A DNA stretch of 64,000 bases from an uncultured Granulosicoccus sp. GTDB lineage: Bacteria > Pseudomonadota > Gammaproteobacteria > Granulosicoccales > Granulosicoccaceae. The notes beneath the pieces are model-generated. The model did not search any database and was not told where the DNA came from. It saw nothing but the letters and a program-made list of their open reading frames with translations. A program made the position numbers and the translations under genes. Below, piece after piece: positions 45,740 through 54,632 of this stretch; the stretch's first letter is position 1, and every line of letters begins with the position of its first letter. The stretch is taken from NCBI GenBank assembly GCA_947499955.1, contig CANMQI010000004.1:62001-126000 (forward strand), read 5' to 3'.

Positions 45740-45770
45740 TACGCATAGCCACGGGGTCAGCCAGTCAAGG

Positions 45771-45815
45771 CTTTACCCCAACGCGCGGAAAGCCCCGTAC
45801 TTCAGGGCGGGGATG
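45771..45815 (+). mobile_element. second solitary IS200/IS605-type right end
   Basis: Nearly the same as 44859-44905: ACGCGCGGAAAGCCCCG and TTCAGGGCGGGGATGG. It marks the left side of the TnpB region or is an independent scar; its sequence differs from the true right end of the neighbouring tnpB (47235-47263). Confidence 0.55.
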
Positions 45816-45967
45816 GATAGCGCTATAGGCGAAGCCTCTTGCTCGCCTAGCTAGATGGTTTTCTTGATTCGATAGTAACAATACATTTCTGGATGGCTGT
45901 CTATAATTACAGTATATTTTGGGTGTCTGTGGCATAATCGTCATCGATCCAGTGTATTGTTCAGCTC

Positions 45968-47221
45968 ATGGAACGTCTGCAAGCCTTCAAATTCGAGCTA
46001 CGCCCCAATGGTGAACAAACCCGCCAACTGTGGCAGTTTGCAGGTAGTTCCCGGTTCGTCTACAACAAGGCATTGGCGCTTCAGCAACAGAACCATAAGG
46101 CCGAACTGAAGTACATCAGCTATGTCCAGATGTGCAAGAGCCTGACAACCTGGCGTAAAGATGAAGACACGCTGTGGCTTCAGCTCGCACCCGCTCAAGC
46201 GCTGCAGCAATCGCTCAAAGATCTTGATCGGGCCTATCAAAATTTCTTTGCCAAACGCGCTGCTTTTCCCAAGTACAAAAAGAAAGGCCGTGGTAATAGC
46301 TTTCGCTTTCCAGAACCCAAACAGTTCAAGCTTGATCAGGCCAATAATCGTATTTTTCTACCCAAGTTAGGCTGGATGCGCTACCGAAACAGCCGTGATG
46401 TCATCGGCGCGCTACGTAATATCACCGTCAGTGAGCGAGGTGGTAGGTGGTTCTTTTCTGTACAAACTGCACAACAGGTTGATACTCCTCTGCACCCATC
46501 GACAACAGCGATTGGTCTCGACCTGGGCATTGCTGTTTTTGCCGCACAAAGCGACGGCGTTATTCATTTGCCGAAGAATAGTTTTGCACAACGTCAACGA
46601 CAATTGGCCCATGCACAGCGAGCTCTGGCTCGACAGTGCAAGTATTCGCGCAATTGGAAAAAACAGAAAGCGAAAATCGCCCGCCTGTCTATTCGAATCG
46701 CCAATGTCCGAGCAGACTACCTGCATCAGAAATCACACCTCATCAGCCTGGGCGGCCCCGCACAAAATCACGCGGTGGTGTGCATCGAAGACCTCAAGGT
46801 CAGCAATATGTCTCGTTCGGCTTCCGGTACCCGAGAAGCTCCGGGCAAAAACGTCAACGCTAAATCCGGTCTCAATCGGGCAATTCTCGACCAGGGCTGG
46901 AGGGAATTTCGCCGTCAGTTGGATTATAAGCTCAAGTGGGCAGGTGGTGATCTGATTGTGGTGTCAGCTCATTACACCAGCCAGCAATGCTCAGGCTGTG
47001 GCTATATCGCGCAAGAGAACCGCAAGATTCAAGAGAGCTTCTGCTGTGTCTCTTGTGGGCATGCAGAGAACGCCGATGTCAATGCGGCAAAGAATATTGT
47101 AGCGGCGGGACACGCCGTGATGGCCTGTGGAGGGGACGTCAGACCTGAGTTGCGCGACTGTGCAAGTAAGGCAGCCCCAGTGAAGCAGGAACCCACTGAA
47201 GTGATTCAAGCATTTGCTTGA
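45968..47221 (+). CDS. tnpB: TnpB, RNA-guided nuclease of an IS200/IS605 (IS1341-type) element
   Basis: A 417-residue TnpB with an intact RuvC triad: Asp185 in GLDLGI, Glu274 in CIEDLK, Asp370 in ADVNAAKN. The four-cysteine zinc finger is complete (C341, C344, C360, C363), and HYTSQQCSGC is present. TnpB uses a guide RNA from the element's right end to cut the empty donor site. No Y1 transposase TnpA is nearby, so the element needs one in trans. Base composition is more A/T-rich than flanking genes. It is inserted 56 bp past the fibronectin-III gene's stop. Confidence 0.9.
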   Translation: MERLQAFKFELRPNGEQTRQLWQFAGSSRFVYNKALALQQQNHKAELKYISYVQMCKSLTTWRKDEDTLWLQLAPAQALQQSLKDLDRAYQNFFAKRAAFPKYKKKGRGNSFRFPEPKQFKLDQANNRIFLPKLGWMRYRNSRDVIGALRNITVSERGGRWFFSVQTAQQVDTPLHPSTTAIGLDLGIAVFAAQSDGVIHLPKNSFAQRQRQLAHAQRALARQCKYSRNWKKQKAKIARLSIRIANVRADYLHQKSHLISLGGPAQNHAVVCIEDLKVSNMSRSASGTREAPGKNVNAKSGLNRAILDQGWREFRRQLDYKLKWAGGDLIVVSAHYTSQQCSGCGYIAQENRKIQESFCCVSCGHAENADVNAAKNIVAAGHAVMACGGDVRPELRDCASKAAPVKQEPTEVIQAFA

Positions 47222-47263
47222 ACGCCGTAGGAATCCCCTCCCTTCAGGGAGGGGAGGATGTCA
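47120..47263 (+). ncRNA. predicted omega-RNA (reRNA) of the TnpB element
   Basis: The segment overlaps the end of tnpB and includes the right-end hairpin CCCCTCCC-TTCA-GGGAGGGG (47235-47254) and GATGTCAA. In characterised systems the RNA runs from inside the gene through this hairpin and its guide is the flanking DNA, here from about 47264 (CCGTTGGGAGCTTC). The 5' end is estimated. Confidence 0.5.
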
Positions 47264-47277
47264 AGCCGTTGGGAGCT

Positions 47278-49176
47278 TCAACGACTCACGAAGACCTCGA
47301 CTTGCAGTCCCTCATCAATCGGCACATCGATTACATCGTCACCAACCAGAATGCGAAGCGTGTCCGCGTTGTCCAGAACAGGAGTTGCAATAACCGAGCT
47401 GCCGTCAGCGGCCGTGACGCTGATGCTACCCTCGGTCCATTGATCAACCGGCTCTTCGATTTCCGTATCACCCTGGTAGCTCAATGCGATAGTGATGCTC
47501 AGGCGCTGATCGGACACGGCAGGAATATCGGCATCGAAGCTGATATCGCTGCTGGCGTCGCGGTACATGACCGTCGGCTGCAGTGTGGTGATGGGTTCGG
47601 CAAAGGACAAGCCGACGCGCCTGCTCATCTCGCCCACGAATTCATGAACGGCCAGCGTAGTGCTGCCATCGGCCGCAAGGCTTTCATAATGACTGACGTC
47701 CCAGGAGTCATTGATACGGACACCATCACGGTAGGGGATGGTCCGAGTCTGCTCGGAGTCGTAGTAAACCCGTTGGCCATCGTCGAGCGCTTGAATCTCG
47801 ATATCCTCATACTTGTAGTAACTTTGCGTGCCGCGTGTGGCAGGGAACAGCTGCAACTCTCCGCTGTAAATCCCTGTTGGAAGGGCACAGTCGGAATAAT
47901 TCGACACGTAGCCCTGGCCATCGCCGCCGCCGAGGATGATGGGGAGTGAGGCACTGCCTCCGGCATCGCAGCTGTAGTCACCACCGGCGGAGCCACCAGG
48001 GATGTCGGCGCTGCCGGGCACCAGGGTCAGGCCATCGGCTGCAGTCACCCCGCCGGTGCGAGAAGCGATGAACAGATCCTTGAGCGCTTCATGGGGAAGC
48101 TGCATGGCGGCTTCCACGGCTTCAAAGGGCTTGCGGTTGGCAATGGCGATGATCTCTCGCAACACCTGCTTGGCGTTTGCCAGGGTGATGGCTGCGGATT
48201 CGAGTGGTGTGTCCGGGTCTGTAGCGGCCGAGACTTCGATGCTCGCAGCGCTTGACTGCCCACCTTGCTCATCAATGGCGGCAACGTCATAACGAGTGTC
48301 AGTGGCGGCCGGGGCGTTCCCATCGAAGTAGCTGGTACCGTCGGTAACACCCAACACCTCGCCATTGCGACTGACCTGAAACTGCTGGCCGGCGCCCTGA
48401 CGTGCCCAGAACAATTCCAGGGCGGTATCGGAGTAGACCTCGACCCTCAGGTTCTCTGGCGTCTGCAGACCCACGTCAATCTCTCCACCGGGCCCGCTGC
48501 CATCATCGGGCATTGTCAGGCTGATCATGGTGGCGTTGGATGCCGATCCGGCGCTGTTGCGGGCAATGACGCTCAACTGCAGGGTTTCGCCCGGTGTCAG
48601 ACTGTCCAGAAACACACTGGTGCCTTCACTGGTGCCCAGCTTCTGCTCACCCGCGTAGATCTCATAGTGCAAGCCGGGTGTTGCCGATCGAGTCCAGAAC
48701 AGTTCGGCGGCTGTCGGCGAATAGACCTGTGCGTAGAGCTCTTCCGGGGCCGGTAGCGAGTCGAGTTCGCTCCTGACATCGGCAGCATCAATTGCCAGAT
48801 AGGGGTCGTAGACGACCCAGACGTCGTCAATGGTGTCCACTGCCGGTGCGGTATATATGGCATCGGAGCCACCGACGACAATGCCCTGGATGCGCTGTCG
48901 TGTGGTGTGATTGATGACGTTGTAACTGCCATCGGCGACACCGCAGGCTGTCCCGTCACGGTTTCCCGACGGTGTGTCCTCGAGCGTGTATACCTGACTT
49001 TCACACACGCTCTTCCAATCGCTGGCATTCTGTACCTGAAGGTAGCCAAAGGTATCGCTGCCCCAGCTCAGGGTGTTGTCCTTCACCAGCACCTGGAAGC
49101 GATCCTCGGCCAGAGCATGGCCGGTCGCAAGCATCAACAACAGGCAGCCTTGTAGCGCCAGTGCATGGTTTTTCAT
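47278..49176 (-). CDS. secreted fibronectin-type-III protein next to the amine-oxidase-like genes
   Basis: A 632-residue protein with a signal peptide ending TGHALA. Residues about 140-320 hold two fibronectin-III domains (LYAQVYSPTAAELFWTRS and LRVEVYSDTALELFWARQ, close to each other in sequence). The N-terminal 120 residues and the C-terminal 300 are unrecognised; the latter is beta-rich. It is the last gene of the minus-strand group with the copper-amine-oxidase-like proteins, 170 bp after them, so a joint role on the cell surface is possible. The TnpB element sits just past its stop. Confidence 0.75.
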   Translation of the reverse strand: MKNHALALQGCLLLMLATGHALAEDRFQVLVKDNTLSWGSDTFGYLQVQNASDWKSVCESQVYTLEDTPSGNRDGTACGVADGSYNVINHTTRQRIQGIVVGGSDAIYTAPAVDTIDDVWVVYDPYLAIDAADVRSELDSLPAPEELYAQVYSPTAAELFWTRSATPGLHYEIYAGEQKLGTSEGTSVFLDSLTPGETLQLSVIARNSAGSASNATMISLTMPDDGSGPGGEIDVGLQTPENLRVEVYSDTALELFWARQGAGQQFQVSRNGEVLGVTDGTSYFDGNAPAATDTRYDVAAIDEQGGQSSAASIEVSAATDPDTPLESAAITLANAKQVLREIIAIANRKPFEAVEAAMQLPHEALKDLFIASRTGGVTAADGLTLVPGSADIPGGSAGGDYSCDAGGSASLPIILGGGDGQGYVSNYSDCALPTGIYSGELQLFPATRGTQSYYKYEDIEIQALDDGQRVYYDSEQTRTIPYRDGVRINDSWDVSHYESLAADGSTTLAVHEFVGEMSRRVGLSFAEPITTLQPTVMYRDASSDISFDADIPAVSDQRLSITIALSYQGDTEIEEPVDQWTEGSISVTAADGSSVIATPVLDNADTLRILVGDDVIDVPIDEGLQVEVFVSR

Positions 49177-49346
49177 GGTCGTGTTTCCTCGTCGAGCGTC
49201 ATCGAAATACCAGACTTGATGAGCCCTGCCGGTCGTGACTCAGTCGACTCCAGAAACCGGCCGTGCTCTGAGCCATCGTACTCTCGAGCACGGGAAACGG
49301 CGAGTTACGGAGAAATATCCATGTAGCTACAGCCGTACCGGCAGGC

Positions 49347-50990
49347 TCAGATCGTTCGGCGACGACGCACGACCAGCAGCAGTGCCAGCATGCCCATCCA
49401 CCACGGACTGAGCGCGCCGCTCGAGCGTCTGGTAACCGGCACATCGCCCACTTTCCAGGCAAAGCTGCTGCTGGTCTGATAGTGGTCGTCCCGCACATCC
49501 ACGGACACGGTGTAATTGCCTGCCTCTTGCGTTGAACCTTGCAGATGCCCGCGCGTGTTCATGCGTACGCCTGGCGGCAGTCCGGTCGCGGTGAAGGTCA
49601 GAATGTCGTTATCAGGGTCTTCAGCCGACAGATGACTGTGGATGAGATCACCCGGGTCATTCTCCAGATTGATCAGATCCAGAAAGGTCGGTGGGCTGTT
49701 GGGCAGGGTGGCCAGTGAGCTGGTGCCGGTCAGTATGTTCTGGGGCTGCATGACGAAGCCATCCCAGTGGGTGTGCATATTGCGCTGATCTTCACTGCGC
49801 GGCACATGGTGAAAGCCGACCCGATGCCACAGCACGATGTCCTGCTCTTCAATCGATTGTCCATCGACATACTGCAATACGTGATTCAGGCAATCCGGGT
49901 TGAAGCGGGCATTCTGGCTGGCAAATCGCTCGCAATCGTTGGCGACCGTCACGAACAGGTCATAGGCCGAATACGGTTCTACCTCTTCGCGGACGAAGCG
50001 ATGTCCCAGGCGTACCGGTTCAATCGTATAGGCCGGACTATCTGATTCAGCGCTAGCGCTGATCTGCCAGGTCTGCTGGGTTTCCGGGTCGATCCGGCGC
50101 GCCTGTTCGGTATCGAAGGTCTCACTCTGGCGAGTGCGACGGCCATCATTCTGTAGCACATAGCGAGTTTCGGAAAAGCGGTCATCGGTGGCCGATTTTC
50201 CGAGATCGAAATCCAGTCGCCAGTAATAATTGTGGGTATGAGACAACCACAGGGTATCGGGGTCATTCTGCAGCACACGGCCATAAGGCAGGTCGAGGTT
50301 TGACGAACTGCGCTGCAGGGCACCGGTGGCGCCGATACCCGGTTCAATGGCGCCATCATCGTAGAAGGTCCAGCTGATGATGTAGGCGTATGCCCCCACC
50401 TGGGAGACGGAGAACAGGTTGAGGCTTTCAGCCTCCACGGATCGGGTTGCCGTGCGGTAGCCGTTGTCACTCTGACCACGCCAGCGGCAGATGGCCGGGC
50501 GCGTCTGTACTGGCAGTAGTTCACCTTGTGGGCAGTCAGCGTCGGTGAGTGTCAGCAGATAGCCACCACCGAGCCCATATTGCGTTACATCGTTGTAGGT
50601 GACGTCGCTGTCATCGTAGGCCACGTGCAACTGACTGAGTCTGGCAGAACTGAGTACCCGCAGCGGCTCGCCATCGGGTGCGCTGTATTGGACATCACTC
50701 AGAACCAGATTCTCACGAATGCGAGACTCCCAGCACATATCCCAGACAGCACCATTGGCAAAGGTCTCGGTAATGCGGAACTCGGCCTCGCAGGCAGGTT
50801 CTGCCGCCAGTGCCTGCCGAAATCCCAGGCCGAGGCTGGACAGAAGCCCCCCTGCAGGCTCGTGGCCGATGAGGCAACACAATGACAGCATGATGCTCAG
50901 TGCGAGCCTTGTCAGACACCGGCTCGGCGTCCGAGTCGCGGGTGTTGTCGGCGTGCTGCTTCCAGATGTCTGCAGGTGGTTCATGGCCAC
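49347..50990 (-). CDS. copper amine oxidase-like protein with near-complete active site and C-terminal sorting tail
   Basis: A 547-residue protein with a long signal region ending RQALA, a catalytic-domain-like segment, an Ig-like (He_PIG) domain near 430-510, and a C-terminal SGALSPWWMGMLALLLVVRRRR like a GlyGly-CTERM sorting signal. Oxidase features: DADCPQG (catalytic Asp box), AYAY at the cofactor-tyrosine position where active enzymes have N-Y-D/E-Y, HTHNYYWRLDFDL (two copper His) and GFHHVPRSED (third His). The Asn and acidic neighbour of the cofactor Tyr are Ala. It overlaps the upstream gene by 1 bp. Activity is uncertain. Confidence 0.75.
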   Translation of the reverse strand: MAMNHLQTSGSSTPTTPATRTPSRCLTRLALSIMLSLCCLIGHEPAGGLLSSLGLGFRQALAAEPACEAEFRITETFANGAVWDMCWESRIRENLVLSDVQYSAPDGEPLRVLSSARLSQLHVAYDDSDVTYNDVTQYGLGGGYLLTLTDADCPQGELLPVQTRPAICRWRGQSDNGYRTATRSVEAESLNLFSVSQVGAYAYIISWTFYDDGAIEPGIGATGALQRSSSNLDLPYGRVLQNDPDTLWLSHTHNYYWRLDFDLGKSATDDRFSETRYVLQNDGRRTRQSETFDTEQARRIDPETQQTWQISASAESDSPAYTIEPVRLGHRFVREEVEPYSAYDLFVTVANDCERFASQNARFNPDCLNHVLQYVDGQSIEEQDIVLWHRVGFHHVPRSEDQRNMHTHWDGFVMQPQNILTGTSSLATLPNSPPTFLDLINLENDPGDLIHSHLSAEDPDNDILTFTATGLPPGVRMNTRGHLQGSTQEAGNYTVSVDVRDDHYQTSSSFAWKVGDVPVTRRSSGALSPWWMGMLALLLVVRRRRTI

Positions 50991-52201
50991 TAGTCGTTCA
51001 CCTCGAAGGGGGAGGCAGCTGTCCAGTCGAAGGGCGTCAGGTCGAACTGGAAGGCGACATCACGAATCACGGGCCAGTCCTCGATACGCGGGTCCAGTGT
51101 GCGCGACAGGCTGTACCACAATACCGGCTGACTGCCCTGCAGGGATTCGCCGTCGATGTAATCGTCCAGTGAGGCGCCGCAGCCCGCCGCAGGCGCGTCG
51201 CCTGCGCCCGGTATGCTCTCTCCGCTGTTCAGCCAGGCGTGTCGTTCACAGGGTCGAAAGACGCTGACCGCCCCATCCGATTGAGCCCAATCCATGCCGA
51301 GGCTGCGGTAGCTGAAGCCACTGTTGGCAGGATCGAGAAAGTAGCCGGCACCACTGGCATCGATGATTCGCCAGCCGCGAAAATTCTCTCGCTCCACCTC
51401 CAACAGGGATTCGGTATTCAGACTGCTGACCTGCATGGGACGGCGGTTGCCATTATCCGCATCCAGCGGGAAATCGAACTGCTCCACGCGATCGGCGGCC
51501 GGCGTATCCAGATCGAATGCCAGTCGCCAGTTGGCCAGCACCGTGGCACGCGTCAGAGGGGCGGTGCCTGCGGGTATCACCTGGGCAAACTCGGCAGCAG
51601 GTGTTGTCTGCACTGCGCGTCCGGACAGGCTCAGGCCGGGACGAATCTGGCCATCCTCGGTAAAGGTGAAGCTGCTGGTCCAGGTCAGTGTCTGGCGCTG
51701 GAAGGCGCTGCTGATTTCCAGTTTCTGGCTCTGAATGCCGGGACGTTGGGCGTACTTGGCGAGTATGCGGTTGTCTCTGACCCGAGAACAGACCGCTGCC
51801 GCATGCCCGGAGACAGTCAGGCGAGTGCCGTCGCAGCTGTTGTCGTTCATCGCGATGATATCGGTGAACTCGGCACTGCGAGGAGGCTGTAACGAGGGGT
51901 TTATCTGCGCAATGGGGTCGCGACTGTCATGGTAATGCAGCAACAACTGTCCCAGATGGGCTTCCGAGAGTACCGAGCGCAAAGTGCTTCCGGGTGCGCG
52001 GTACCTGACCGAACGTACGGTCAGACCATGTGATTCTTCGACAGACAGGCACATGGACCAGGTGGCACCAGAGGCAAAGGCGTGATCCAGGGCCAACTGT
52101 TCACCGCAATCAGTCTGCTGGGCGCTGGCTGGCGCGCTCATCAGCATGGCCAGCTGCAACAAGAGCGCTGTCGGCAAAGGGATCAGGCGCAGAAATCTCA
52201 T
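50990..52201 (-). CDS. degenerate copper amine oxidase-like paralogue
   Basis: A 403-residue secreted protein (signal peptide ending PASA). It keeps the fold phrases of the neighbour: FTFTEDGQIRPGLSLSG, NWRLAFDLD and QPVLWYSLSRTLDPRIEDWP, but the copper His pair (HxH) is ANW, the cofactor-Tyr position in QTLTWTSSF is not Tyr, and no third His is clear. It cannot be a normal amine oxidase. It is sandwiched in one operon between the N-domain protein and the near-complete paralogue; a non-catalytic subunit is likely. Overlaps both neighbours. Confidence 0.7.
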   Translation of the reverse strand: MRFLRLIPLPTALLLQLAMLMSAPASAQQTDCGEQLALDHAFASGATWSMCLSVEESHGLTVRSVRYRAPGSTLRSVLSEAHLGQLLLHYHDSRDPIAQINPSLQPPRSAEFTDIIAMNDNSCDGTRLTVSGHAAAVCSRVRDNRILAKYAQRPGIQSQKLEISSAFQRQTLTWTSSFTFTEDGQIRPGLSLSGRAVQTTPAAEFAQVIPAGTAPLTRATVLANWRLAFDLDTPAADRVEQFDFPLDADNGNRRPMQVSSLNTESLLEVERENFRGWRIIDASGAGYFLDPANSGFSYRSLGMDWAQSDGAVSVFRPCERHAWLNSGESIPGAGDAPAAGCGASLDDYIDGESLQGSQPVLWYSLSRTLDPRIEDWPVIRDVAFQFDLTPFDWTAASPFEVND

Positions 52202-52941
52202 CGGCGGTGCAATTCACCTACTTGCTGACGGCTCAGGTTGATGAGCGGTTCGGTCGTGAACACGGTGCTGCTCGCATCGAACAACGATAACAAGGCGCAG
52301 CGTGACACGGAACAGGGGTCATTACTGTCTAGCGGTTCGTGGATGCTGGCCTTGACGTCCAGTTCGTCCAATGTGGCGAAAGGTTTCGCATTACGCCGTG
52401 ATTGTTCGGCACGCAGCTGCGACAACAAGCTGTCATTCTGCGCCAGCAATGCCTTGGCGAAGGCGATTTCCTGCTCACTCAGCGGTAGATGGACGGAGTC
52501 GATGCCTTGCTCGCGCAAGACGGTCTGACTATCGAGATCGATGACCAGCATCCGGGCTGCCTGGCTGGTGTAATCGTACTGATACACTCTGGCACGGCGC
52601 TCAAGGTTCGCCGGCTTGCTTTCCTGTCTTTCGATGAACAGGGTCTGTACACCCAGTGGGTGCGCCTGGCGTTTGCCGGCCGATTCGGCCCAGGGTACTT
52701 GTGAGGCCAGCAGGGCGGCCACATGTTGCTCCTCTGCCCGCAGACCCCTGGCATGGCCCGAAGCTTGCCAGCACAGCAGTGTCACGAGTAGTAGCGGTCG
52801 CACAAGTGCTTGAAATACACGCACAAATACGTGCAAATTGGTGCCTGGGGCGACTGCGGCAACTGGTACCGGTGAAGTGCGCAAGCGAAGGAGTTGCATC
52901 GGTAGCTGTGCCGGGCGGCGGAATGGGAATGATTTCGTCAT
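52198..52941 (-). CDS. amine oxidase N2-domain-like protein
   Basis: From the ATG at 52941 the protein has 247 residues: a basic lead and hydrophobic run ending ASGHARG near residue 62 (signal), then a domain reading RRARVYQYDYTSQAARMLVI followed by DLDSQTVLREQG, like the N2 domain of copper amine oxidases. It thus supplies the piece missing from the two catalytic-like genes. Four-base overlap with the next gene (52198-52201). Its promoter is shared with the divergent gamma-glutamylcyclotransferase-like gene. A longer open frame upstream to 53133 overlaps that gene and is not believed. Confidence 0.6.
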   Translation of the reverse strand: MTKSFPFRRPAQLPMQLLRLRTSPVPVAAVAPGTNLHVFVRVFQALVRPLLLVTLLCWQASGHARGLRAEEQHVAALLASQVPWAESAGKRQAHPLGVQTLFIERQESKPANLERRARVYQYDYTSQAARMLVIDLDSQTVLREQGIDSVHLPLSEQEIAFAKALLAQNDSLLSQLRAEQSRRNAKPFATLDELDVKASIHEPLDSNDPCSVSRCALLSLFDASSTVFTTEPLINLSRQQVGELHRR

Positions 52942-53013
52942 ACTATTGTCAATCATACGATGCTTGCGGCCTGTTCGCCGGTATCTCAATCGCAACCTGA
53001 CCGTTTTGAGTGA

Positions 53014-53673
53014 ATGAAGACTGACTGGATCCACTATTTTGGCTACGGCTCCCTGGTGAATCGGGAAACTCGCCCTGCCAATGAGGTTGCGCACTCGGCG
53101 CGCCTGAATGGCTGGCAACGCGTCTGGGATCACCGTGTGACCGATCCCGCCCGCGACAAGCGCTGTACATCACTGAGCATCGAACCGACATCCGGTGTCG
53201 TGGTGCAGGCCGGTCAGGACGTGATACCCGCCGGAATCGATGGGGTCGTCGTACGGTTGCCGGTGGAGCATCTGCCGCAGCTCGATGCGCGTGAGGCCGG
53301 TTATGACCGCCTGAGCCTTCCCCTGAGTGACTTCGATCTGTCGGACGAACTGTTGCAGCAGATGGATGATGAAGGTGTCGAGAACATCATGGTCTATCGC
53401 AGTCAGACAGTGAATCGAACGCTGGCTGATCAGGACAATCCGGTACTGCTCAGCTATGTGGATTGTGTCATGGCGGGTTATCTGCACCGTTTCGGCGAGC
53501 AGGGCGTACAGGACATGGTCAGCAGTACGCGTGGCTGGGAACGAGCCTTGTTCGATGATCGTAGCGACCCGTTCTACCCGCGTTGGGTCGAGGTCAACGA
53601 CCGCAGCCGGCAATACTTCGACGGTCTGATCATGGCGCAACTGGACCTGCATCAGCGAAGTCGCCGAGCCTGA
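53014..53673 (+). CDS. gamma-glutamylcyclotransferase-like protein
   Basis: A 219-residue protein with the GGCT fold signature YFGYGSLVN at residues 8-16 and LDAREAGYDR near 95, where the catalytic Glu sits. Members make 5-oxoproline from gamma-glutamyl compounds or have related roles. It is divergent from the amine-oxidase-like operon, sharing the 72-bp gap 52942-53013. Confidence 0.8.
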   Translation: MKTDWIHYFGYGSLVNRETRPANEVAHSARLNGWQRVWDHRVTDPARDKRCTSLSIEPTSGVVVQAGQDVIPAGIDGVVVRLPVEHLPQLDAREAGYDRLSLPLSDFDLSDELLQQMDDEGVENIMVYRSQTVNRTLADQDNPVLLSYVDCVMAGYLHRFGEQGVQDMVSSTRGWERALFDDRSDPFYPRWVEVNDRSRQYFDGLIMAQLDLHQRSRRA

Positions 53674-53862
53674 TATCTCCCGCGCCTGCAGCGTCCGGAG
53701 AGTCTTTCGGATGAATAGTGCAGACTTGCAGTAGCGTCGGGTTTTACCACCCCTGGTTGTTCTTCAGTTTCATCACAAGTCTCATGCGAAAGGAGTTCTA
53801 TCAATCACTTGCGACACTTCAGGGTGTTTGCGATGATGGGCGGCTGATTGACGAGGTCATGC

Positions 53863-54630
53863 ATGGACATATCAAGATACATCACAGAAAGTGATGGCGC
53901 TGTTTCCTTCGATGCGAATCTGGCCAGTGCGTTTGCAAAAGGCATGGCCGGGGATTTCAATCCGTTACACGATCCGGAGAGCAAGCGTTTCTGCGTGCCT
54001 GGCGACCTGCTGTTCTCGGTACTGCTGCATCGCTATGGCGTGGCCGGCAACACCCGTGTCCAGTTCTCCGGCATGCTGGACGGCAAGACTCGCATGTTGC
54101 TGCCGCCTGCCGTGGATGGGCAGGCCGATATCACCGATGCGCGTGATCGCGCCCTGCTGAGCCTGTCACTGGGCGGAAAGCGCTATACCGATCTGAACTT
54201 CATTGCTCAGTTGTGTGAGCAGTATGTGCGCTTCTCGGGACAGACATTCCCTGATGTGCTGGTACCGCTGATGCGCAACGCCGGAACGATGATCAATCCT
54301 GCGCGCCCCATGGTGATCTACAAGAACATGTCCATCGATCTCAACGACTCGGCCGCCGAGCTGTTTGACGTATCTGACGATGGGCAGCTCGGACAGCTGC
54401 GCAAGGCCATCGATGACGAGTTGACGCTGGAACTGGCTGGGTCCGATCTGAGCGCCGATGGGCGCAAGGGGCAGGTGCAGTTGACGTTCAACATCGAAGT
54501 GGCTGGGCAGAGTATCGGTACCGGTGAGAAGAATCTGGTGCTCAGTGGTTTGCGAGAGTACGAGGAGGCAGCCATGCAGGTCGTCGTCGGTGACTATAAT
54601 GATCGCCGCCATGCGTATCAGGGAGCTTGA
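53863..54630 (+). CDS. DUF3581 family protein
   Basis: A 255-residue protein matching DUF3581: the box FAKGMAGDFNPLHDPESKRF near residues 25-45, then CVPGDLLFSVLLHRYG, FSGML, and a C-terminal half with AMQVVVGDYNDRR. The family is gammaproteobacterial, possibly hotdog-like (GDFNPLH resembles hydratases), with no known activity. ATG 53863 is chosen over an upstream TTG. The next gene follows 2 bp later. Confidence 0.8.
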   Translation: MDISRYITESDGAVSFDANLASAFAKGMAGDFNPLHDPESKRFCVPGDLLFSVLLHRYGVAGNTRVQFSGMLDGKTRMLLPPAVDGQADITDARDRALLSLSLGGKRYTDLNFIAQLCEQYVRFSGQTFPDVLVPLMRNAGTMINPARPMVIYKNMSIDLNDSAAELFDVSDDGQLGQLRKAIDDELTLELAGSDLSADGRKGQVQLTFNIEVAGQSIGTGEKNLVLSGLREYEEAAMQVVVGDYNDRRHAYQGA

Positions 54631-54632
54631 AC

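Noticed and set aside
52942-53133. Longer start for the N2-domain-like protein
   Set aside because: It overlaps the divergent gamma-glutamylcyclotransferase-like gene, which has clear coding motifs.
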